Below are positions 1 through 5,679 of a DNA stretch of 7,908 nt, one piece after another. The stretch is from an uncultured Clostridium sp. (GTDB lineage Bacteria > Bacillota > Clostridia > TANB77 > CAG-508). Under the pieces are notes generated by a model. It was given only the letters and a program-made list of their open reading frames with translations, ran no database searches and was not told where the DNA came from. Every line of letters starts with the position of its first letter. Positions within the stretch are counted from its first letter, which is position 1. A program made the translations under genes and the position numbers. The DNA lies in NCBI GenBank assembly GCA_900553755.1, contig USEX01000030.1, positions 1 through 7,908 of the forward strand. Reading direction: 5' to 3'.

Positions 1-70
1 CGATCTAATTACATTTTTCGTCATTTTTCTTATGGCTGTAAGTTTTTTTAGTTTTTTTAACTGGAAAATA

Positions 71-99
71 TTGTAATTTTGTTTCAGATATGTTATAAT
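71..99 (+). promoter_or_regulatory. Sigma-A-type extended -10 promoter of the small orphan gene
   Basis: A perfect TATAAT lies at 94-99 and is preceded by TG at 91-92, which gives the extended -10 form TGnTATAAT. Seventeen bases upstream, TTGTAA at 71-76 matches the -35 consensus at 4 of 6 positions. Transcription should start near 106, leaving a leader of about 30 nt before the ATG at 137. The T-runs at 43-49 and 52-58 lie just upstream. They could be an UP-like element or the tail of a terminator belonging to a gene outside the window. The call rests on sequence match only. Confidence 0.7.
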
Positions 100-136
100 A
101 TAAATAACAAATTCTTTTAAAAGGATGGTCTTTATT

Positions 137-343
137 ATGTACACCAGTTTTGTTTCACCCGTTAGAGTATTGTTCACGTCAGAAGACCTTTCAAAGGTTG
201 TAGCACTGTTTGATAGTTTGGGTGTTAAGTTATTTAACGCCAAGGCTATCGGCAGTACCTATTATGTGAGCTACCAGGATGCTATGTATCCTGACCTCTA
301 TTATAAGCTAACAGCTTGCGGCTTCAAGTGCAGCAAAGCCTAA
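137..343 (+). CDS. Unrecognised small protein, 68 aa, possibly ferredoxin/ACT-like fold
   Basis: I do not recognise this protein. The start is taken as the ATG at 137 (protein begins MYTSF). The in-frame ATG at 125 overlaps the only ribosome binding site, AAGGATGG at 121-128, which sits 8 bases before 137. The protein has no signal peptide and no membrane segment. Its hydrophobic pattern suggests strand (VRVLFT), helix (EDLSKVVALFDSLG), two strands (VKLFNAKAI, TYYVSYQ), helix (DAMYPDLYYKLTACG) and a short final strand (FKCSKA). That order resembles the beta-alpha-beta-beta-alpha-beta ferredoxin or ACT-type fold, but this is inference. Cysteines sit near the end in TACGFKC. Its promoter and terminator frame it tightly, so it is a real single-gene transcription unit. 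The gene is about 43% G+C by hand count, and 5 of its 6 lysines use AAG, unlike the AAA-rich neighbours. That suggests either strong codon selection or recent acquisition. Confidence 0.72.
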   Translation: MYTSFVSPVRVLFTSEDLSKVVALFDSLGVKLFNAKAIGSTYYVSYQDAMYPDLYYKLTACGFKCSKA

Positions 344-350
344 GTCCTTC

Positions 351-390
351 CCCCCAGAATGCAGACTGCATTCTGGGGGTGTTCTTTTTT
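351..390 (+). terminator. Strong intrinsic terminator of the small gene
   Basis: A perfect 13-bp stem joins 351-363 (CCCCCAGAATGCA) to 367-379 with a 3-base loop GAC. It is followed by TGTTCTTTTTT. It starts only 7 bases after the stop codon. The five consecutive G:C pairs at the base are striking in such an AT-rich region. Termination of the 137-343 transcript should be very efficient. Confidence 0.93.
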
Positions 391-405
391 ACTCAAAAAA
401 AGAAC
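381..405. repeat. Inverted repeat formed by the tails of two convergent terminators
   Basis: GTTCTTTTTT at 381-390 is an exact inverted copy of AAAAAAGAAC at 396-405, separated by ACTCA. The left arm is the T-run of the small-gene terminator. The right arm is the T-run plus the closing stem bases of the spoVG terminator. The region is therefore a compact back-to-back terminator pair in which a third, alternative hairpin is possible. Confidence 0.75.
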
Positions 406-442
406 CATAATAATTAAACCTGACATTTAATATTATGATTCT
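394..442 (-). terminator. Intrinsic terminator of spoVG
   Basis: Read on the minus strand, a stem forms between 442-426 and 418-401: 12 pairs including one T:G wobble, a one-base bulge, then 5 more pairs. The loop is 7 bases (TGTCAGG), and a run of T's (A's on the plus strand, 394-400) follows. It lies about 30 bases after the spoVG stop. Its T-run faces that of the terminator at 351-390. Confidence 0.85.
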
Positions 443-469
443 ATACATTATAATATTCTAATTATATAT

Positions 470-763
470 TTATTCAGCATCTGTTTCTTCGTTCTCAACT
501 GGTGCTGGATCTTCTGCTTCTTCGTAAGCTTTCATTATTGCTTTTGTTATTTTTTCTCTTGTTTCGCTCTTAATAGGGTGAGCAATATCATTAAATTTGC
601 CATTTTTTCCTTTACTAGGCATAGCAATTATAATTCCTTTTTGTTGGCTATCTATAACTTTGATTTCATGAACAACAAATTCATTATCAATTGTAATAGA
701 AGCTATTGCCTTCATTTTTCCACTTGTATTAATTTTTTTTAAACGTACATCTGTAATCTCCAT
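470..763 (-). CDS. spoVG: SpoVG, septation/regulatory nucleic-acid-binding protein
   Basis: SpoVG is a small cytoplasmic RNA- and DNA-binding regulator. In Bacillus it affects asymmetric septation and sporulation; in other Firmicutes it affects virulence, capsule and antibiotic-resistance traits. The protein is 97 aa and begins MEITDVRLKK, the family's canonical opening. The family core follows with AIASITID, FVVHEIKVID, AMPSK at about 51-55 and DIAHPI at about 64-69. The C-terminal tail, about 15 residues, is strongly acidic, as is usual. A longer frame begins at a TTG at 781, but that codon lies directly upstream of and partly within the GGAAGGTGG binding site (771-779). The ATG at 763 has ideal 7-base spacing and matches the family start. 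The gene is transcribed alone, away from murC, with its own promoter and terminator. Confidence 0.96.
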   Translation of the reverse strand: MEITDVRLKKINTSGKMKAIASITIDNEFVVHEIKVIDSQQKGIIIAMPSKGKNGKFNDIAHPIKSETREKITKAIMKAYEEAEDPAPVENEETDAE

Positions 764-788
764 TTGAGTACCACCTTCCAATGTTTAT

Positions 789-808
789 TAGTACATTTTT
801 ATGTACTA
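789..808. repeat. Perfect dyad in the spoVG leader
   Basis: TAGTACAT at 789-796 and ATGTACTA at 801-808 are exact inverted copies separated by TTTT. The dyad covers the predicted spoVG transcription start (near 807) and ends about 10 bases before the ribosome binding site at 771-779. It could be an operator bound by a dimeric repressor. It could also be a 5'-terminal mRNA hairpin (8-bp stem, AAAA loop in the RNA) affecting stability or translation. Confidence 0.7.
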
Positions 809-813
809 GTATA

Positions 814-842
814 TTATTCTCCATTCTTTTCTTTTTCCCTTC
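814..842 (-). promoter_or_regulatory. Putative sigma-H-type promoter of spoVG
   Basis: On the minus strand GAAGGGAAA (842-834) matches the sigma-H -35 pattern RnAGGAwWW with one mismatch. After 11 bases, GGAGAATAA (822-814) matches the -10 pattern RnnGAATww exactly. In Bacillus subtilis spoVG is the classic sigma-H-dependent gene. No convincing TTGACA-like -35 accompanies the nearby TATACT (813-808), so a sigma-A promoter fits less well. The call rests on pattern match only in AT-rich DNA. Confidence 0.48.
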
Positions 843-926
843 TTTATTTTACAAATTATTTATATTAATTTTTAATCACATCTTATTTATTTTTTAATAT
901 TATATTATCAAAATTAATGTTTTTTA

Positions 927-955
927 TTGAAAATATTACATTTTCGTTATATAAT
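927..955 (+). promoter_or_regulatory. Sigma-A promoter of murC
   Basis: TTGAAA at 927-932 (5 of 6 match) and TATAAT at 950-955 (6 of 6) are separated by exactly 17 bases. The predicted start is near 962, giving a leader of about 30 nt that contains the ribosome binding site AAGGGAG (978-984). It is divergent from the spoVG promoter, with about 85 bp between the two core elements. Confidence 0.82.
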
Positions 956-992
956 GTACTTCGATTAAAATTTAGATAAGGGAGCGATAATA

Positions 993-2378
993 GTGGCTAA
1001 TCTAGAAGAATTAAAGCATTACAAGCATGTACATATGATAGGTATTGGCGGTACAAGTATGAGTGGTATTGCTGCGCTTTTAAAAAATTGGGGATTTTGC
1101 GTAACTGGTTCTGATGCAAGCTCTTCAGAATTAACTGATGAATTAATTAATAGAAACATACCAGTAGTTATTGGTCATGATTTAATAAATTTAAGGAGAA
1201 GTGATCTTGTAGTATTTAGTGCTGCTGTTTCAGATAGCGACCCTGAGTTGCAAGAAGCTAGGCGTTTAAATATTCCTATAATGGAAAGATCTACTTTTTT
1301 AGGAATGATTACAAAGGCTTTCAATGATTCCATTTGCATTTCAGGAACACATGGAAAAACTACTACAACTTCTATGATAGCTACTTGCTTTATTGAAGCT
1401 CATAAAGACCCTAGCGTTCAAGTTGGAGCTATTTTAAAATCTATAAATGGAAATTACAGAGTTGGAAATAGTGAATACTTTATATTAGAATCTTGTGAAT
1501 ACGTAGAAAGCTTTTTAAAGTTCCATCCAAAAACTGAAATAATATTAAATATTGATAATGACCATTTGGATTATTTTAAGGATATTGAACATATCAAATC
1601 ATCTTTTGTTAAATATGTAGAATTATTGCCTCAAGATGGTTTATTAGTTTTAAATATAGATAATGAATACTGTTCTGATTTATTTAAATACACTAAAGCT
1701 AGAGCTGTAACTTTTAGTTTGGAAAATAATAAAGCAAATTTTGTTGCACGTAACATAAAATTCGACCGTAATGGATTTCCTTCTTTTGATGTTTATAGAA
1801 ATAATACTTTCTTTAAAACATTCAAACTTTCAGTTCCAGGACGTCACAATGTATACAACGCTTTAGCATGTATTGCAACATGTTTTGAATATGGAATAGA
1901 TAAAGAAGTACTAAAATCCGCACTATTAAAATATACAGGTGCACACAGAAGATTTGAATATGTAGGAACTATAAATAACGCTACAGTATATGATGACTAT
2001 GCTCATCATCCTTCTGAGATAAAAGCTACATATGATGCAATGATGCAAAAGGATTTCAATAGATCTTGGGTAATTTTCCAACCTCACACATATAGTAGAA
2101 CAAAGAGCCTATTAAACGAATTTGCTCAATCTTTAAGCGGATTTAACAACATAATTGTTACTGATATTTATGCAGCCAGAGAGTCTGATACATTAGGCGT
2201 TTCTTCTCAAGATTTAGTAAATTTGATTAACAAAGTTCAAAAGCATGCTATTTACATGACAGATTTTAATGAAATAGCTAAATATATTAGGGACAGAGTA
2301 ATGCCAAATGATATTGTAATTACTTTAGGTGCTGGAACCGTTACCAATATTGGTCCAATGATAATAAATAAAGATTAA
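993..2378 (+). CDS. murC: UDP-N-acetylmuramate--L-alanine ligase (MurC)
   Basis: MurC is a cytoplasmic enzyme that uses ATP to join L-alanine to UDP-N-acetylmuramate, the first amino-acid addition in peptidoglycan precursor synthesis. The 461-aa length is normal for the family. Visible motifs include the N-terminal UDP-binding glycine loop GIGGTSMSGIA (17-27), the ATP-binding GTHGKTTTT (118-126) and the central-domain ESCEYVESFLKFHP (166-179) with NIDNDHLDY (186-194). Further along are PGRHNVYNA (282-290), GAHRRFE (316-322), DDYAHHPSEIKAT (334-346), FQPHTYSRT (362-370) and DIYAARE (391-397). The order matches the three Mur ligase domains. ESCEY and DDYAHHPSEI distinguish MurC from MurD, MurE and MurF. 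The start is GTG, 8 bases after AAGGGAG. The gene is monocistronic here, with its own promoter and a terminator immediately after the stop. Confidence 0.98.
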   Translation: MANLEELKHYKHVHMIGIGGTSMSGIAALLKNWGFCVTGSDASSSELTDELINRNIPVVIGHDLINLRRSDLVVFSAAVSDSDPELQEARRLNIPIMERSTFLGMITKAFNDSICISGTHGKTTTTSMIATCFIEAHKDPSVQVGAILKSINGNYRVGNSEYFILESCEYVESFLKFHPKTEIILNIDNDHLDYFKDIEHIKSSFVKYVELLPQDGLLVLNIDNEYCSDLFKYTKARAVTFSLENNKANFVARNIKFDRNGFPSFDVYRNNTFFKTFKLSVPGRHNVYNALACIATCFEYGIDKEVLKSALLKYTGAHRRFEYVGTINNATVYDDYAHHPSEIKATYDAMMQKDFNRSWVIFQPHTYSRTKSLLNEFAQSLSGFNNIIVTDIYAARESDTLGVSSQDLVNLINKVQKHAIYMTDFNEIAKYIRDRVMPNDIVITLGAGTVTNIGPMIINKD

Positions 2379-2384
2379 ATAAAT

Positions 2385-2433
2385 AATTACTCCTTAAGCA
2401 ATAGATTTTCTATTATTCAAGGAGTAATTTTTA
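2385..2433 (+). terminator. murC terminator, possibly bidirectional
   Basis: An 11-bp perfect outer stem joins AATTACTCCTT (2385-2395) to its inverted copy at 2419-2429. Inside it is a smaller stem, AATAG (2400-2404) with CTATT (2410-2414). TTTTTATT follows on the plus strand. The stem begins 6 bases after the murC stop and ends 4 bases from the stop of the converging dehydrogenase gene (2434). On the minus strand the hairpin is followed by ATTTATTTAATCTTTATT, a weaker T-rich tail. It may therefore also end the ctsR-clpC operon transcript, for which I see no other terminator. Confidence 0.85.
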
Positions 2434-3204
2434 TTATGATATTTTTCTTCTTTGTGCAAAATAGCACACAAATGCAGATATTTGATCTGGAAAAATTTTT
2501 GCAAGTAATCTTCCCATCCAAATGAAAAAACTTGGAAATATTAATGTTCTATTTAAAAACATTAGTTTTACAGCATATTTTGCTACATATTTGCTATCCG
2601 CTTCCATTAAATTAAATTTAACATCAGCCACTTTATTAAAATTAGTTTTAACTGGTCCTGGGCATAATGCACTAATTTTTACATGTGACCCTTGCATAAA
2701 TAATTCTTGCCTTATGCTTTGTGTTAATCTTACAACATAAGATTTTGTAGAATAATATGTTGCCATCAACGGGCCAGGCATAAACCCTGCTATTGACGCC
2801 ACATTTAATATGTGTCCCTTATCCGCTTCCACCATATCTATCAAGAATAACTTTGTTAATATATGAAGAGCAACTACATTTGTATCTATCATTCCTAATT
2901 CTTTATCTAAATCTGTTTCAGTAAATTTGCCACAGGTTCCGAATCCCGCATCATTAACTAACACATCAATTATTCCATATTGGCTTTTTACATCATCATG
3001 TAGTTTTCTACACCCATCTCTATCAATCAAATCCATTGCTCTTACATCTACATTAACTTCATATTCTTTTTCCAATTCATTCTTTAGTTCTTTTAACGCA
3101 TCTTCGTTTCTTGCAACAGCAATTATATTATATTTCCTTTTTGCCAATTCTCTAGCAATATCTCTTCCTATTCCAGAGGAAGCACCTGTAACTAAGGCTA
3201 TCAT
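2434..3204 (-). CDS. Short-chain dehydrogenase/reductase (SDR family), substrate unknown
   Basis: This is a classical SDR oxidoreductase of 256 aa using NAD(P)H; the substrate cannot be read from the sequence. Motifs are the dinucleotide-binding TGASSGIG (6-13), NDAG (84-87, usually NNAG), the structural/catalytic Asn109 in DTNV, Ser137 in NVASIAG, the YxxxK pair Tyr150/Lys154, and CPGPVKT (181-187). AR at 31-32 after the second strand and DL at 59-60 are also typical, and the basic residue hints at NADPH preference. The last about 35 residues (IFPSFFIWMGRLL onward) are hydrophobic and end in basic QRRK, so a membrane-associated C-terminal helix is possible. That tail resembles DltE/KDSR-like SDRs acting on lipid substrates, by inference. 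The ATG is preceded by AAAGGAGA, whose bases directly follow or overlap the clpC stop. With a 12-base gap it is the last gene of the clpC operon and is probably translationally coupled. Confidence 0.93.
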   Translation of the reverse strand: MIALVTGASSGIGRDIARELAKRKYNIIAVARNEDALKELKNELEKEYEVNVDVRAMDLIDRDGCRKLHDDVKSQYGIIDVLVNDAGFGTCGKFTETDLDKELGMIDTNVVALHILTKLFLIDMVEADKGHILNVASIAGFMPGPLMATYYSTKSYVVRLTQSIRQELFMQGSHVKISALCPGPVKTNFNKVADVKFNLMEADSKYVAKYAVKLMFLNRTLIFPSFFIWMGRLLAKIFPDQISAFVCYFAQRRKIS

Positions 3205-3216
3205 ATCTAGTCTCCT

Positions 3217-5658
3217 TTATTCTATTACTATATTTCCATCTTTAACTACTGCTTTAGCTTTTTTATTTGGTTGCACTATACCATACAATATTGCTTCTGC
3301 TATTTTATCTTCTAGCATACTTTGTATAGCCCTTCTTAAAGGTCTTGCTCCATAATTATTATCAACGCCTTTTTCTGCAATTAATTTTTTAACTTCATCC
3401 GATATTTCAATTTCTATATCTTGAGCTTTCATTCTCTTGCTTACTTGGTTTAGCATTAAATCTATTATCTTCTCTATATCTTTGTTTTCTAGCTTATGGA
3501 ACACAATTATATCATCTATACGATTTAATAATTCTGGTCTGAACTGTTTCTTTAATTCTGCCATTACTTCTTTTTTAGTTTCTTCATAATCTTCCTTGTT
3601 CTTTTCTTTTTCATTCTGATTATTTGTAAAACCTAATTTGTTTCTATCTGTAATTAATCTTGCTCCAACATTTGATGTCATGATTATTACAGTATTCTTA
3701 AAGTTCACGGTTCTTCCTTGTGAATCTGTTAACCTACCATCTTCTAGTATTTGAAGCAACATATTCATTACATCCGGGTGGGCTTTTTCTACCTCATCAA
3801 ATAGTATTACAGAATATGGTTTTCTTCTAACTTTTTCTGTTAGTTGACCACCTTCATCATATCCCACATATCCTGGAGGTGAACCAATTAGTTTTGCTAC
3901 AGAATGTGGTTCCATAAATTCAGACATATCTATTCTTATCATTGTGTTTTCATTTCCAAATAGGTTTTCAGCTAATGCTTTTGATAATTCAGTTTTTCCA
4001 ACACCAGTTGGACCTAAGAATAAGAATGAACCTATTGGTCTATTAGGATCTTTTAACCCTACTCTTCCTCTTCTTATTGCTTTAGCAATAGCTGTTACAG
4101 CTTCGTCTTGTCCTATTACCCTCTTATGCAAATTTTCTTCTAGATTTTTTAATTTCTCATTCTCACTTTCAGTAATCTTATTTACTGGTATTCCTGTCCA
4201 AGTTGCTATTACGTTTGCTATATCTTCAGCTGTTACTATACTAACTTTTTTGTTATTAGTATTTTTCCATTTTTCTTGCTTTTCTTCCAACTCTTTCTTT
4301 TTATTTTTTTCTTTATCTCTTAAATTAGCTGCTTTTTCAAAGTTCTGTGTGGCTATTGCTTCTTCTTTTTCTCTTGTTAGTTTTTCTATTTCGTCATCTA
4401 ATTTCTTTAATGAATCTGGTTTTGTATATGTTTTCATTTTCACCTTAGAAGCCGCTTCATCTATTAAATCTATTGCTTTATCTGGCAAATATCTATCATT
4501 TACATATCTTATAGAATATTCTACCGCTGCTTTTATAGACTCATCTGGAATTTTTACATTATGATGTGCTTCATACTTATCTCTTAATCCTTCAAGGATC
4601 TTTATAGCATCTTCTTTATTAGGTTCTTCTACCATTACAGGACTAAATCTTCTTTCTAAAGCTGCATCTTTTTCTATATATTTTCTATATTCATTTGTTG
4701 TTGTTGCACCTACTACATTTATTTCTCCTCTAGCTAGTAAAGGTTTTAGTATGTTTGCAGCATCAACAGCACCTTCTGCAGAACCTGCACCTACTATAGT
4801 ATGAATCTCATCTATAAATAGAATTACATCTCCGGCTTTTTTTACTTCATTTAATGTTTTCTTTATTCTCTCTTCAAAGTCGCCTCTATATTTAGCGCCA
4901 GCAACCATTCCAGATATATCCAAGCTAACTACTCTTTTATTTTTTAATGTTTCTGGTATATCTCCTTGTATTATTCTTTGAGCAAGTCCTTCGGCTATAG
5001 CTGTTTTTCCGACACCTGGTTCACCTATTAAGCAAGGATTATTTTTGGTTCTTCTTGATAGAATTTGCACGACTCTTTCTATTTCTTTTTGTCTTCCTAT
5101 CACAGGGTCCAATTTTCCTTCTTGTGCTTTCTTTGTTAAGTCTGTTCCATATTGGTTTAATGTTGGTGTTGAATTAAAGCTTCCATAAGTTTTATTATTA
5201 TCTGAATTTGCTTCCTCTCCTTCTTTTATTAATTTTACTATTTCACTGTATATTTTTTGAGGAGCTACATTCAAATTCATCATTATCCTTACAGCTACAC
5301 TATCGCCTTCTCTCATAATTCCAACTAATAAATGTTCTGTTCCTATATACTCACTATTTAACTTTCTAGCTTCTATAAAGGCATTCTCTATAACTCTTTT
5401 TGTTCTTGGTGTAAATCCTATATCTTCAACAGATAGAACGTTTACTGGATTTTCCCCTATTAGTCTCTCTATTTGTTCTAATATACTCTCGCTTGTAATT
5501 CCCTGCTTTTCTAATAATCTTCCTGCAACTCCGTTAGGCTCTTCAACTAAACCATACAATATATGTTCTGTTCCCACATAATCATGACCTAATTTTATAG
5601 CTAAATTAGTCGCTGTTTCCAATGCCACTTGAGCACTATTTGTAAATTTATATTTCAT
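3217..5658 (-). CDS. clpC: ClpC, AAA+ unfoldase of the ClpCP protease
   Basis: ClpC is a hexameric ATP-driven unfoldase that threads marked or misfolded proteins, including those phosphorylated on arginine by McsB, into the ClpP peptidase. The 813-aa protein has all expected parts. The double Clp N-domain spans about 1-145, with the repeated YVGTEHILYGL / YIGTEHLLVGI segments that bind phospho-arginine and adaptors. NBD1 has Walker A GEPGVGKT (212-219) and Walker B VILFIDE (278-284). The coiled middle domain has a UVR-like segment around 430-450, shorter than that of ClpB. NBD2 has Walker A GPTGVGKT (549-556), pore loop GYVGYDEG (596-603), Walker B VILFDE (617-622) and FRPELLNRID (706-715). 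The tripeptide LGF at 675-677 is the ClpP-docking loop, so it should partner with ClpP, which is not encoded here. The ATG lies behind GAAGGTGA, 21 bases after the mcsB stop. Confidence 0.98.
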   Translation of the reverse strand: MKYKFTNSAQVALETATNLAIKLGHDYVGTEHILYGLVEEPNGVAGRLLEKQGITSESILEQIERLIGENPVNVLSVEDIGFTPRTKRVIENAFIEARKLNSEYIGTEHLLVGIMREGDSVAVRIMMNLNVAPQKIYSEIVKLIKEGEEANSDNNKTYGSFNSTPTLNQYGTDLTKKAQEGKLDPVIGRQKEIERVVQILSRRTKNNPCLIGEPGVGKTAIAEGLAQRIIQGDIPETLKNKRVVSLDISGMVAGAKYRGDFEERIKKTLNEVKKAGDVILFIDEIHTIVGAGSAEGAVDAANILKPLLARGEINVVGATTTNEYRKYIEKDAALERRFSPVMVEEPNKEDAIKILEGLRDKYEAHHNVKIPDESIKAAVEYSIRYVNDRYLPDKAIDLIDEAASKVKMKTYTKPDSLKKLDDEIEKLTREKEEAIATQNFEKAANLRDKEKNKKKELEEKQEKWKNTNNKKVSIVTAEDIANVIATWTGIPVNKITESENEKLKNLEENLHKRVIGQDEAVTAIAKAIRRGRVGLKDPNRPIGSFLFLGPTGVGKTELSKALAENLFGNENTMIRIDMSEFMEPHSVAKLIGSPPGYVGYDEGGQLTEKVRRKPYSVILFDEVEKAHPDVMNMLLQILEDGRLTDSQGRTVNFKNTVIIMTSNVGARLITDRNKLGFTNNQNEKEKNKEDYEETKKEVMAELKKQFRPELLNRIDDIIVFHKLENKDIEKIIDLMLNQVSKRMKAQDIEIEISDEVKKLIAEKGVDNNYGARPLRRAIQSMLEDKIAEAILYGIVQPNKKAKAVVKDGNIVIE

Positions 5659-5679
5659 AGTATCACCTTCATTCTTAAA

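Noticed and set aside
1..24. Possible start of a leftward gene on the minus strand (ATG at 24, eight codons to the edge)
   Set aside because: There is no convincing Shine-Dalgarno site upstream and too few codons to judge. The same bases could be untranslated.
28..58. CTTA...TAAG followed by T-runs as a terminator of an upstream gene
   Set aside because: The stem is only about 4 bp. The T-runs alone are not sufficient in DNA this AT-rich.
764..781. Six-residue N-terminal extension of SpoVG from a TTG at 781
   Set aside because: The extension is encoded by the ribosome binding site itself, and the family start MEITDVRL is at 763.
2927..3355. 142-codon plus-strand frame spanning the SDR/clpC junction
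   Set aside because: It overlaps two clear genes on the other strand. Its composition (Ser, Ile, Leu rich) and lack of any recognisable motif mark it as a shadow. Likewise the plus-strand frames at 2522-2740, 5768-6073 and 6077-6274.
3944..4564. 206-codon open frame on the plus strand opposite clpC
   Set aside because: It is antisense to the conserved clpC reading frame. The translation is Phe/Ser-rich low complexity typical of a shadow frame, and there is no ribosome binding site or promoter.
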